A stretch of DNA of 64,000 nt from Calliopum simillimum. Taxonomy: Eukaryota > Arthropoda > Insecta > Diptera > Lauxaniidae. The stretch lies in NCBI GenBank assembly GCA_951812925.1, contig OX638369.1, forward strand, positions 26,120,533 through 26,184,532, read 5' to 3'. The position numbers were made by a program, and so were the translations under genes. The notes under the pieces were generated by a model, which did no database searches, was not told the origin of the DNA, and worked only from the letters and a program-made list of their open reading frames with translations. Of the stretch, positions 45,371 to 55,768 are shown one piece after another (the stretch's first letter is position 1; each line of letters begins with the position of its first letter).

Positions 45371-47743
45371 TTAACACTTTTTTTGCATGGCTTCAATTGC
45401 CTTTCTTTTACTATTTCTAGGTGGTAGTTTTTCATCAATAACAATTTCAGCACTTACTATCTCTTCTCTATCTTCCATGTTTTGAACATTTTCAGCATCT
45501 GTAAGATGATCTTCATCGACTTGTGATGGAATTACAGTTGGAGAACTGCTGCGAGGATGCTCATCATCATCGCAGGTTTCCGCTGTACGCATTTGATCCA
45601 AATGTCGTTTGATTATTCGATTTTCTTTAGACAGTAAAACAGAGTAATTTCTTGGACCAAATTGTTTCTTGACTGTACCAGGTGACCAACCAGCCTTGTT
45701 GGGGTTAGAGTAATTTCTAACAAAAACTTTTTGTCCTACATCAAAAGTAACATTTCGTTTCCCTCTAGAGTTCTTAACAGAGATTTCTTGTTTTTTGTTT
45801 ATAATTTCTCTGACTAATGGTGGTTTAAGGACACTAAAACGTGATTTAATTTCTCGTCCAAATAACAATTTGGCAGGGGACTCATTTGTAGTACAATGTT
45901 TAGTTATACGGTAATCAAATAGAAATCTATTAAGTACCTCATCGAATCTATCATTTTTAAGATCATTAAAATTTGCAGTCAAAGATTTCTTCAAAGTTTT
46001 CACAAAATTTTCGGCCTGCCCATTTGTTGCTGGATGACCAGGAGCAGTCAACACATGCTTAATGTGATTATTAGCCATAAAATTTTTAAACTCTGCTGAA
46101 GTAAACTGTCGTCCGTTATCGCTAACGAGCGTATCAACTAATCCAAAGCGACACAATACTTCACGTAATTTACTAATAGTGAAGGCACTAGTAATATCTT
46201 TAGTTTTAAAGACTTCGACCCACTTAGAAAAAGAGTCGATTACTAGAAATAAATGATAACCCATGATAGGTCCAGCAAAATCAACATGAACACGTTTCCA
46301 AACAGAATCTGTCGGTGTCCATGAAATGAGTGAACTTTTCTCTGGACTTGGCTGTGTCATTTGACAAGGCTGACAACATTTAATTAAAATTTCAATATCT
46401 TTATCTAGGTTTGGCCACCAAATGTAAGAACGAACTAAAGCTTTTGTTTTTACAATTCCTAAATGAGAGCTGTGAAAGTTTTCTAATACGAGTTTGCGCA
46501 ATTTAACGGGTATTATGGTACGATAACCCCATAATACGCAACCTGACTCTACACTCAACTCTAAAGCTTTCGAGCAAAAAGGTTCAAACTCTTTCTCCTT
46601 CAAACTAGTGATCGTTCCATCCTGAATGCAATGCATAATTTTTGATAACACAGCATCCCTGCGTGTTTCAATCGCAATGTTTTTATAATTAAGTTGAATC
46701 GAATCAACATAATTAATGTAAGTTGATTCCCTAAAAATGTCTGACGTTTCCGCTTGGGGAATGCGTGATAAATTATCTGCATCGTTAAGAGAACCCTTTA
46801 CGTATATGATTTTGTAATTGAACCCTGACAGTATGAATGCCCACCTTTGCATTCTTGCAGCTGCCATTGGAGGAATGCCTTTATTTTCACCGAATAAAGC
46901 TAATAAAGGCCTATGGTCTGTTTCTAAGGTGAAAAAGACTCCCAATAAGTACTGCCTCAACTTCGTTACACTAAAAACAATGGCCAGTGCCTCTTTTTCG
47001 ATGGTGCTGTAGTTCTCTTCTGCTCTATTTAACGCTCTCGAAATAAACGCTATAGGTTTTTTAGAACCATCCTCATATATATGAGAAAGTACGCCAGCAA
47101 CTGCTGAATTGCTTGCATCAGTGGAAAGCACAATTTGTTTTTTCCGATCAAAATGAACAAGAATTTTGTCTGAGCAGATTTCTGCTTTTAATGTTTCATA
47201 CGCTTCCTGACATTCTTTGCTCCAAATAAATTTAACATTTTTTTGTAGCAATTTGTAAAGGGGAAGCATCTTTTCAGAAAAATTAGAAATAAATTTTGAA
47301 TGGTAATTTACCATGCCTATGAAGGCTCTTAATTGAGAAATATCATTAGGCTTAGGTGCATTAATAATGCTTTTAATACGATCTTTATTTTTACTCAACC
47401 CGTTTGCATCTATATCGAAACCTAAATAAGAAATTTTCTCATTGAAAAATTCGCATTTATCAACGTTAAGTCTGAATCCGGTTGTTTGGAGTTTAGTTAA
47501 TACACGTCTAAGAATTTGTAAATGCTCAGCAAAGTCTTTTCCAGTAATGGTAATATCATCTTGATAACAAAAAACGTTTGGGATTTCACCTAATAAACTT
47601 TCAATAGTTTTTTGAAATATCGCAGAAGCCGTTTTTATGCCAAAAGGCAAACGTGTCATACGAAAGAGACCCTTATGAGTACTCCATGTACATAATTTTT
47701 GTGAATCCTCATCAAGAATGAGTTGATTGTACGCGTTAGACAT
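45371..47743 (-). CDS. Retrotransposon Pol: RT, RNase H, integrase
   Basis: 790 residues counted from the first Met after the premature stop. This Met is probably not a true start, since the frame is continuous with the upstream Gag-protease part. RT motifs are LPFGIKTAS (32-40) and the catalytic YQDD (60-63, a variant of YXDD). RNase H has TDAS (208-211), the IEKEAL helix (248-253), TDHR (275-278) and DADNLSR (321-327). Integrase has an HHCC zinc finger (H424, H427, C457, C460) and a D,D35E triad (D488, D542, E578). A C-terminal chromatin/DNA-binding-like region includes FVRNYSNPNKAGWSPG. All catalytic residues are intact. Pol copies element RNA into DNA in cytoplasmic particles and integrates it in the nucleus. 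Confidence 0.95.
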   Translation of the reverse strand: MSNAYNQLILDEDSQKLCTWSTHKGLFRMTRLPFGIKTASAIFQKTIESLLGEIPNVFCYQDDITITGKDFAEHLQILRRVLTKLQTTGFRLNVDKCEFFNEKISYLGFDIDANGLSKNKDRIKSIINAPKPNDISQLRAFIGMVNYHSKFISNFSEKMLPLYKLLQKNVKFIWSKECQEAYETLKAEICSDKILVHFDRKKQIVLSTDASNSAVAGVLSHIYEDGSKKPIAFISRALNRAEENYSTIEKEALAIVFSVTKLRQYLLGVFFTLETDHRPLLALFGENKGIPPMAAARMQRWAFILSGFNYKIIYVKGSLNDADNLSRIPQAETSDIFRESTYINYVDSIQLNYKNIAIETRRDAVLSKIMHCIQDGTITSLKEKEFEPFCSKALELSVESGCVLWGYRTIIPVKLRKLVLENFHSSHLGIVKTKALVRSYIWWPNLDKDIEILIKCCQPCQMTQPSPEKSSLISWTPTDSVWKRVHVDFAGPIMGYHLFLVIDSFSKWVEVFKTKDITSAFTISKLREVLCRFGLVDTLVSDNGRQFTSAEFKNFMANNHIKHVLTAPGHPATNGQAENFVKTLKKSLTANFNDLKNDRFDEVLNRFLFDYRITKHCTTNESPAKLLFGREIKSRFSVLKPPLVREIINKKQEISVKNSRGKRNVTFDVGQKVFVRNYSNPNKAGWSPGTVKKQFGPRNYSVLLSKENRIIKRHLDQMRTAETCDDDEHPRSSSPTVIPSQVDEDHLTDAENVQNMEDREEIVSAEIVIDEKLPPRNSKRKAIEAMQKKC

Positions 47744-47746
47744 ATC

Positions 47747-49372
47747 TTATTTGGTAAAAAGTTTACCACCCTGCATTGATGCAAAAATCTGATCTATTCG
47801 TGGTAGCGGATACTTAAAATCCACCAAAAAACGATTAACAGTGGTCTTGTAATCTCCACAGATTCGTATTTGGCCATTAGGCTTTAATATAGGAACCAAT
47901 GGTGTTCCCCATTCCGCATTCTCTACTGGAATCAAAATTTCTTTTTGAACCAAATCTTGCAATTGCTTTTCTATGGTATCGCGCCAAGCTAAAGGTACGG
48001 TTCGCGGTTTGCAAAAAATAGGACTATAATCTTTTTCCAATTGTAATTTTACTGTACACAAATTGCACTTGCCTAAATCGCACTTGAAAACATCAGAAAA
48101 TTCATTTTTTAATTCTGCTACAACTTGTTTGTAAGAATTAACGTAATTTATTTCATAAGGTAATTTACCTGAATTATTAACTCTTAACTCAAATCCTAAA
48201 CTACGCAAAAAATCTCGTCCCAACAAGGTTGGTCTTTTCGTGTTCGTCACAATAAATTTACCATTGACAATCTGTCCGCGATAACACACTGTAGCATCAA
48301 ACTCACCGATAATATTTACTGGTTCACCACCATATCCTGCGTATGAAGTTGAGCACCCTCGCAGCAACCTCCGATCAAAATGTGAATCAAAAATATTGAC
48401 TGACATCAAAGAGCACGGTGCCCCGGTATCGCACAATACAGTCAATCGAAAACCATTTACTTCAACTGAAAGCTCGTACTGGTCGCAAACATTTTTTTGA
48501 CTTACTGTAGAAATACTATAAATAAAATCAAAAATACCACTACTTTCTTCTTTTTCATTAATAAACTGAACATTATTGTTTTTGTTACGACAAATATTTG
48601 CCAAATGACCTGGCTTATTGCAGGTATGACAAACGCTATTACGATACTTGCACTTGCTGGATGTGTGATTCTTCCAACCACAGTGAGAACACTTTTTTCT
48701 CTTGTCATTATTGTTGTTGTTGTTCGAACCACTTTTTGCATGATTAGCTCTGCTGCCGCTGCTGCTGCTGCTGTAGTTACTGCGTTCATGTGTTTTCACG
48801 TAATTAACCTCACTTTTTACATATGACTGCGCTGCGAGCTTAGATTCCATTATAAGTGCCTTTTTGAAAGCTTTATCTAAAGTAAGTTCCTGGTCCTCTT
48901 CGCATATTTTTTCAAAAATTTTGTCCGGAAGCTCGACGACAAATTTATCAAGAACTACTTTCTCAAGAACTTCGCCAAATTTGCATTGCAGTGACAGTTT
49001 TTTTACATGCGCATACCACGCGGCCACTGTCTCGTTGTCTGATCTTTTCGCGGCGTAAAAATTTTTTCTCTCGCGGAACAAAATGACTGGCGGAGTAAAA
49101 TGGCGTTCCAAAATTGCACAAAGCTCAGTATAACTTATCTGGCTTGGCAGTTTAGGGCTACAAACGCTATGCAGGATTCCGTATACCTCGCTGCTGATGG
49201 TTTTTAATAACGTAGAAATTTTTCCACTTTCTTTGGTGCACTCAATCTCAATAAAATGCAGCTCCAGTCTCTCATGCCATAGTTGAAAATTATCCAACGA
49301 AGAAAATTCTGGCACACTTACTGTATGTACCATCTTGGTTGTCACAGTTTGAGACTCTTCGGGTTTAGTCAT
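47747..49372 (-). CDS. Retrotransposon Gag-protease and N-terminal RT
   Basis: 541 residues on minus, starting 45 bases after the PBS. Residues 1-200 are a helical Gag-like region (FQLWHERLELHF, YTELCAILERHF, LPDKIFEKI). A Ser/Asn-rich linker follows, then two CCHC zinc knuckles at 228-241 and 248-261 (CX2CX4HX4C) for RNA binding. The aspartic protease has its catalytic DTGA at 315-318 and LLGRDFL near 383. RT begins at about 455 with the conserved WGTPLVPILKPNG region. The frame ends at TAA (47,747-47,749) inside the RT, next to FTK. The same frame continues on the other side, so this is a nonsense interruption of one gag-pol frame, not a natural gag/pol boundary. Confidence 0.93.
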   Translation of the reverse strand: MTKPEESQTVTTKMVHTVSVPEFSSLDNFQLWHERLELHFIEIECTKESGKISTLLKTISSEVYGILHSVCSPKLPSQISYTELCAILERHFTPPVILFRERKNFYAAKRSDNETVAAWYAHVKKLSLQCKFGEVLEKVVLDKFVVELPDKIFEKICEEDQELTLDKAFKKALIMESKLAAQSYVKSEVNYVKTHERSNYSSSSSGSRANHAKSGSNNNNNNDKRKKCSHCGWKNHTSSKCKYRNSVCHTCNKPGHLANICRNKNNNVQFINEKEESSGIFDFIYSISTVSQKNVCDQYELSVEVNGFRLTVLCDTGAPCSLMSVNIFDSHFDRRLLRGCSTSYAGYGGEPVNIIGEFDATVCYRGQIVNGKFIVTNTKRPTLLGRDFLRSLGFELRVNNSGKLPYEINYVNSYKQVVAELKNEFSDVFKCDLGKCNLCTVKLQLEKDYSPIFCKPRTVPLAWRDTIEKQLQDLVQKEILIPVENAEWGTPLVPILKPNGQIRICGDYKTTVNRFLVDFKYPLPRIDQIFASMQGGKLFTK

Positions 49373-49416
49373 CTTTTCTTTTTTTTTTTATATTTATAAA
49401 ATAAAATTTTACTTAA

Positions 49417-49427
49417 CCTCGTCGCCA
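49417..49427 (-). other. Primer binding site, tRNA-Ser type
   Basis: TGGCGACGAGG starts two bases inside the 5' LTR on minus. It complements the CCTCGTCGCCA 3' end expected of a fly tRNA-Ser (GCT type). Complementarity stops after 11 bases. This primer is typical of Mag-like elements; the assignment uses remembered tRNA sequence. Confidence 0.7.
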
Positions 49428-49429
49428 AT

Positions 49430-49606
49430 TGAAGTGTACTCGAGATGATTAAGACAAAAGAGAGAGAATGCTTTATTGAGCAGTAGTTTATATACATATT
49501 TCTTAAGTACTAATAAACAGTGTTGCTTACTTTCTAAATAATATTAGGAGGTGTTCATACGTGTACTTTTAATCTGATTAAGGGCAAAGCACACTAGTAT
49601 TCAACA
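49430..49606 (-). repeat. 5' LTR (177 bp)
   Basis: On minus it begins TGTTGAATACTAGTGTGCTT and ends ACTTCA, with the standard TG...CA termini. GTATATAAAC (49,486-49,495, minus) is a plausible TATA element. AATAAA (49,472-49,477, minus) lies downstream of it and would serve as the poly(A) signal in the other LTR. No difference from the copy at 45,041-45,217 was seen. Confidence 0.93.
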
Positions 49607-49611
49607 TTTAT

Positions 49612-51509
49612 GTAGATGATTGTTGTGTGAAGAAGCATCAATTGCAGAAGTATCAGCAGCAAATTCTATAACAGCCAGCCGTTCGTTGTTGCTATCGTCA
49701 TTTGGTCGGTCACACTCACTTTTATAATGCTGATGATGCTACTGCTGCCACTGCTGCACATGTTGCCGCATGTTACGTCACCACCGGGTGGTGGAAGATT
49801 ATAATTGCCTATGGCTAAAAAAGCATCGACAACAGCAACAACACCCAAACTATAGATTGCATACATAAATAAAATTTTGTATATTTGAGCGCACACACAT
49901 GACATGTCACGTGTCTGATGCTGATGCCTAATGTTGTTATTGCTGTTGCTGTGGAGGATAAAACACTGATGTTGTTGCCATTGCTACAGCTACTGCTCCT
50001 GTTGAGTTGTGTTGCTGTTGCAGCATAATCTCCAACTCTACGAGTGCAAATTTCATAATCAATTCCATCGAATTCGCATGGTTTGGCTTAGGGGTTGATG
50101 TTTTGTATTTCCACCCCCCAGATAAATTGCTTTTTAGGGTGTGAGATATTTCTTGTTTTCGTCTTCTTCATAAGATTTTATTAGTTTTAACAAATTTTAT
50201 TTGCTTATGTTTCAAGTGTGAGGGAGGGGTTGTTTGGTTCTAGAACATTTGTCGAGCTTAAGTTTCTTGTTTGCAAACATTTTCATTGTAATTTCACGGT
50301 TTATAAGAAATGAAAATAATCAATTTAAAAAAAAAGTTTTAAAAAGGAAAAACCACTTTCGAGGGTTGCAAACGTCAGGCTGCGTATTATGTGACAACTG
50401 TTACCCAGGTGTTCAAGCACCCACTTAGAAATAACATAAAATAGATTATATAGAGGAAATAATGAGGAGAAGGTGTCGCATGTGGTTATATTGAGGATGT
50501 TCTAAGCTAATTTTGAACATTTATCCACCATACAAAGTTTTTAGACTCATTAGAGCTCTCTTCTCCACGGTGGTTACTCCTGAAAATCTGAAACATGGTG
50601 TCAAAATAGTGAGCAGATATTTTTGTTAAAATTTTGAAGATGATTAAGAGGTCACTCAAAGATGTTTTATGTTGAATATCGGCTTCATATGGTTTTCATT
50701 TTATTGCGATCTTAAAAATGCGCGGAATTAGTCGTGCCATATATCAAACTTTGTGTCTTAATTCAAAGTATATAAAAAAGCATATCAAATTTTACGTCAA
50801 CGATATAAGGGGTTTTTTTCAGCTAGAATCACCAAAAGTACCATATTTTTGAAATTTTACCCGAACTGTAATACATTTTGGATAAATCTTGTCGTCTGAA
50901 GCTATAAATGAAATCAAACATTTTTTAACCCATTAGCTCATATTTTTATGGGTCTTTTTGGCATATTTTTTCCCCCAAATAATGGGTTAAGGCATTCTGT
51001 AATATGAAAAATAATGGAAAATATCAATAGGGACCACCAAAGGCAAGGAAATCTTTAAACTGAAGAATAATGTGTGAAAAATATAATAAAAATAAATGAA
51101 AGTTGAAAAATAGCTATTTTGAGGCTATACCACACTTACAAGGGCTGTTCGTAAGCCTCGTAACGCTAAAATTGACAACCTTTCCCCTATATGACGGTGA
51201 CTTGAAGTAAAAAAAAAACAAACAAAATATAACAACAGCAACGCTTACTCGAACATCTCCACCACAAGCGCCACGAAGTTTATGGACGACCCCTACAGTA
51301 GGCAATATAATTCGTAATTCGTTTTTATTATTTTTATTATGGCCTCCGGATATATGTAATCTCTGTCGTTTAACTTTACATTTAAACATTTCTAATTAGA
51401 TTCTAACTTTCCGAGTTATTCATTCCAGTAAAGTTTTAAGTGCAAGGATAGATATTGGGTTGTGTAACGGGTATTATGTACTAGAGGTGGGCTTTTGTGA
51501 CTTTTTACG
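49612..51509. other. Spacer with CTG/CAG patches
   Basis: 49,612-50,040 has TGCTGATGATGCTACTGCTG and TTGCTGTTGCTGTGG runs and is less AT-rich. The rest is ordinary AT-rich DNA. No gene, RNA gene or transposon end recognised. Confidence 0.4.
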
Positions 51510-52490
51510 ACATTTAAGGGATAAATAATTTTCTTCACCCAAGATTTGAAAGCAAAAATTTAAAAAATTTTTATTTTCGTTTTTTCGTGTTTCCTACGCG
51601 TATTATGACTTTTTTTCGAAATTTCTAGAAAAAAATGTTCACCCAAAGGTCCCTCATTGGATGACGGAACCAAAATATTTTAGTGGAAAAAAATTTACTT
51701 CAACCAAAGGGTCCCCCCTTAGATTTGGAAACAAAAATTTTAAAAATTTTTATTTTCCTTTTTCGTGTTTTCTACGCGTTTCATGACTTTTTAGGACAAT
51801 TTCGTAAAAAAAATGTTCACCCAAGGTTCCCCCATTGGATATCGGAACCAAAACATTTTAGTGGAATAAAATTTCTTCACCCAAGGATCCCCCTTAGATT
51901 TTGGAACCAAAAAATTAAAAAATAATTTTTTTCTCATTTTTTTCTTTTGTGTTTTCTGCGCGTTTTATGACTTTTTTTGACATTTTAGTGGAAAAAAATT
52001 TTCTTCACCCCTCCTTAGATTTTAGAACCAAAAATTTTAAAAAATTTTTATTTTCGTTTTTACGTGTTTTCTCGCGTTTCATGACTTTTTACGACAATTT
52101 CGTACAAAAAAATGTTCACCCAAGGGTCCCCCATTGGATGTCGGGACCAAAGCATTTTAATGGAAAAAATTTTCTTCACCCAAGGGTCCCCCCTTAGATT
52201 TTGGAACCAAAGAATCAAAAAAAAAAAAAATGTTTTCTTTTTTTTTTTTGTGTTTTCTACGCGTTTTATGACTTTTTACGACATTTTAGTGGAACAACAT
52301 TTTCTTCACCCAGCGGTCCCCCCTTACATTTTGGAACCAAAAGTTTAAAAAAAGTATATTTTCGTTTTTACGTGTTATCTACGCGTTTCATGACTTTCTA
52401 CGACAATTTCGTAAAAAAATGTTAACCCAAGAGTTAATCCAATAGGGATGTCGGAACCAAAACTTTAAAAAAAATTTTTTTTCTGTTTTT
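51510..52490. repeat. Tandem array of alternating subunits (ACGCGTTTYATGACTTTTT)
   Basis: Units carry TACGCGTTTCATGACTTTTT, CGACAATTTCGTAAAAAAAT or CGACATTTTAGTGGAAAAA, then CTTCACCCAAGGGTCCCCC and GGAACCAAAA. The TTAGATTTTGGAACC and ATTGGATGTCGGAACC versions alternate, giving a two-part higher-order unit of roughly 230 bp. ACGCGTNTYATGAC words lie near 51,596, 51,774, 51,957, 52,073, 52,258 and 52,380. Short frames inside repeat with the unit and are not genes. Confidence 0.8.
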
Positions 52491-52514
52491 TAATTTTTCC
52501 AAAAAAAAAGAATT

Positions 52515-52740
52515 TATCATATCTCTGAAAATATTTAATGAACAAGGATTCGATTTGAAAAATGGGCGGTGCCACGCGCTTAAAAAATGTCATATCTCTG
52601 AAACTGTTTAGCGCACATAGATGAGATTTAGTACATATATAAATTGCATCGGGACAATTTACATTATTTGGCTTAATTTAATTCGAGATGCCCCACCCTC
52701 TATATAGGAGAAGATATAGCAACGCACACATGGAAATGCT
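52515..52740. repeat. GGCGGTGCCACGC module
   Basis: CATATCTCTGAAAATATTTA and CATATCTCTGAAACTGTTTA flank GGGCGGTGCCACGCGC. The segment ends near TATATAGGAGAAGATATAG. It is related to 4827-5330 in inverted sense and to 62,546-62,640. Non-coding. Confidence 0.45.
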
Positions 52741-52879
52741 AGCATAGAAATATTAATTTTCAATTGCACAAAAATAATTAACACGAGTGCAATTCTTTTT
52801 TAAAATTTAAAGAAGTATTTTAAGGAGCAATAAATAATTAAAAAATATAATCATCGTAAATATCTAAAAAAATAAAAGA

Positions 52880-53420
52880 CCTAATGTTAAGCAGTTTTCA
52901 GACGATCTTTGACTACAACGGCTTATGTTTATCTGTTTCCAATAACATTGGCGCCCAACGTGGGATGGATTTTACTACATTTTACTTTGTATAATTTAGT
53001 TTTATTCTCACCTGATGATGTTTGTTTTATATTACAAATTGAAAAATAGTTATAAATTTCTACATTCAGTTAAAAAAAAATATTAAAAAGAATACAACTA
53101 TTTTTTTTTTCAATTCGAAGAAGTATTTTAAAAAATGTATTAAAAACTTTCAAGGAATAATATATCGAATCTTCGGCTACTACTGCTAGCGTTTATTTGT
53201 TACCATTACATTGGCGTCCAACGTGGGGCGAGTATTACTCCATAATTCCTTATAACTACTGTCTTTATTTTACTTTGTATTCGAAAGATCTTCTACTACT
53301 ATGGCTAGCGTTTACCATTACATTGGGAAGAGTATTACTCCATAAATTTTTATAACTACTGTCTTTATTCTAACGATCTTCGATTGCTTCGGCTATCGTT
53401 TATCTGTTAACATTACAGTT
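52880..53420 (+). repeat. Repeated LTR-end/PBS fossils, tRNA-Lys type
   Basis: TGGCGCCCAACGTGGGAT at 52,949 and TGGCGTCCAACGTGGGGC at 53,212 match the PBS used by gypsy-type elements primed by tRNA-Lys. Each is preceded by a related LTR-like tail (ACGATCTT or TCTTCGGC words, GGCTAGCGTTTATCTGTT, CAATAACA or CATTACA). Two more tails at about 53,290-53,420 have lost most of the PBS. GAGTATTACTCCATAA follows two of them. No gag or pol remains, so these are tandem or rearranged 5' ends of an older element unrelated to the one at 45-49.6 kb. Confidence 0.6.
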
Positions 53421-55768
53421 GGAAATATATGTCAATTTCTCATATCTTTATCGATTAAAACATTCATTTCTATAATCGAATATGTCTGCATACTCAATTT
53501 TTGTCACTTAAAATATGAATTTTGAATATTTGTGATGAAAAGTTATTTAAGTAAATCACATAAGCAAAAATATCAGCCCATACGTTGTCAACTTTGTACA
53601 TGAAAAATCAAAGCAACCGTTTAAAATTCCATATGTTCCAAAGAACGCAATGCAACATCTGTTAAGTCTCCACAGTTTTTCACCAAAAACGATGAGAAAA
53701 TATTTTGCAAATTTTTTTGTAAAAATTCCAAAAATTTCTCATACATTGCCAACAATCAAAACACACACTGAGTCGTATCAGAAGAAGAAAATATCAGTAT
53801 CATATTAAATAAAACAACAACAATACAAAGAAGACAGTGTGTCGTCGCTTTTAACTTTGCCATTTGTGTTTGTTTCCGCCGCATTTTCCACAAAGAAAAT
53901 TCAAAAAGCATAAAACGAAATCACAAACAATGAAAATATAGGAAAAATTCCGCACTCATAAGCACAAAGGCCATTCATACGCAGCTCTCTCAATACATAG
54001 TTTTCAGCAGTATCTTTTTTTTTGACTTCTGGCTGCCATATGTGATGCTTAACCCCGATATTTCCATGAAAATCGCAAGAGTCTTGCTGCCGCCATTCAA
54101 GGTTCTTCCCAGCATCGTGCTGTTTATCTTTTTCCCATGCGTTGCCTTTTCTTTTTTTTAATTGAGTGTGAAAGTCGAGAGTTTAGCACAAAACCCACAC
54201 ATGTGTTGCCAACTGGGTCTGCTGCCACCATTATAATCGTCAACATCCCAGCTCTCCGACTGTTCGTCCTTGCACATTCATTTAAATATGTACGACGACG
54301 AGTATTCAAGTGTTTGCCCAAGTTCCGTCCTCGCACATGTGTGTCAATTTTCTTCGATTTTCTTGTCGCTGCTGCTCGCTCGCTCGCTATGTGGCTTCCT
54401 GCTTGGAGGACATGACATCCTACAAACAATCCTTTAATTTATGTGTGCTTGTATGTCAATGGTACGAGGAGTTCTTTCCGACGACTTTTGTTTGACTTAT
54501 TGTAATATTTCAGAGATGTTTTACTTCATCCTCGTATACGATGTCGGTCTGTCTGCCTAAACAAATCAGATGTTTAACAGATTGTCGGCAATTAGTCTTC
54601 AGGCGTTGTTGGTTGTGCATGAATTGACTTCTGTACATGAGGGGTTTACTCAAGTGGAAAATGTGTATGTAAATATCTTTACACATAATACTTTTGTATG
54701 TTTGTTCGTTTTGAGTTACAGATGCGTTAAATGCCAAAATAAGAAATCGTTTTGGGTCAATTACAGTTTGACATATTTGTGACCGATTTTGAATTCTACT
54801 GACAAATTTAATATGCTATTTAACATAAGGAATAGAGTCAACTACACTTATAATTGCAAGATATCTTAAGGAATTGGCTCGCCAAAATTTACATGTTTCA
54901 AGAAGATTTCCAAAATTTTCGGTAATAGTCTAATAAACTTAACTTAACTAGATTAACATATTTGTGGGGACATCGAAGCCACGACTAGATAATTGTCCCA
55001 AAGTAAGCTGGACTGATTCTGAAACATTCACATTTTCTAGTCTTCTGAACAGTTCTGACTGATTCTGGAACATTCATTGAGAATAAGGGTGTTTTTCTTG
55101 TTTTCTGGAAATGGCAAAAACTAGTCCTTCTGTTAAAACCTGGCAAGCTACCTGAATGAACATTTTCGTATCAAGCAATCTGTAAACACGTTGGAAGTGG
55201 TATAATACTATGTTTCCACCGAAGATTTATGATTTGATTTACGGCCGTTTCATTTACCATACAAAAATAAATCTATTACTGACGAAATTTATTTTAAATC
55301 TGCGTATAAATCTTAGCAGGGCTACCGATTTTGGTATTTTCGGCCAAGTGGCACCTCTTCAATTTGGCATTAAATGTCATTAAAAAGAAAATAAATGGAA
55401 GATAAACTTTAAGAAGAAAGGAAAAAACAACTTTCATTTTCCCCCTTATGACATTTACTGTCAAAAATAATCTTTCATTCCTTTCATTCGGTGGATACGG
55501 GTAGGATTTAACGATTGTGCTTGAAAGTCCGGTAAGCTTAACTAATGTGAAATTCGGCTTCTGATGTTGGAAATCGTCTGAAGGAATACAACGCGGTAGT
55601 AACACCTGACGTTGGAAATACTTTCAACTAAGGTGGCCTTAGAATTTGAAGAGCACTTCGAAATATCGGCGAACTAAACTAACTGCTTCGAATACTTAAA
55701 AATTATTTAGAATACAAGCTGATGAACACTCGAATTGCTATTAAAGTGACTGAGTTTTGTCAGTTTTT
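53421..55768. other. Spacer with a less AT-rich patch
   Basis: 53,760-53,960 is A-rich and leader-like (AAACAACAACAATACAAAG). 54,030-54,480 is GC-richer, with GCTGCTGCTCGCTCGCTCGC at about 54,368. Frames there on both strands lack recognisable domains. 54,780-55,768 is ordinary AT-rich DNA. No gene can be supported. Confidence 0.35.

Larger units (their letters stand above)
45041..49606 (-). mobile_element. Complete Ty3/gypsy (Mag-like) LTR retrotransposon
   Basis: A 4,566-bp element with two 177-bp LTRs that I read as identical. It is flanked by the 5-bp duplication TTTAT (45,036-45,040 and 49,607-49,611). It carries a PBS, a PPT and gag-protease-RT-RNase H-integrase in that order, with no envelope gene. 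Integrase lies after RNase H, which separates Ty3/gypsy from Ty1/copia. A tRNA-Ser-type PBS, paired CCHC knuckles and short LTRs suggest the Mag clade. Identical LTRs mean very recent insertion. One premature stop (47,747-47,749) interrupts gag-pol, so this copy probably cannot make full-length Pol without readthrough. Confidence 0.95.

Noticed and set aside
46600..49058. Shorter frames overlapping the retrotransposon genes on both strands
   Set aside because: They are shadows of the Gag-Pol reading frame. The strong Gag-Pol motifs explain the region.
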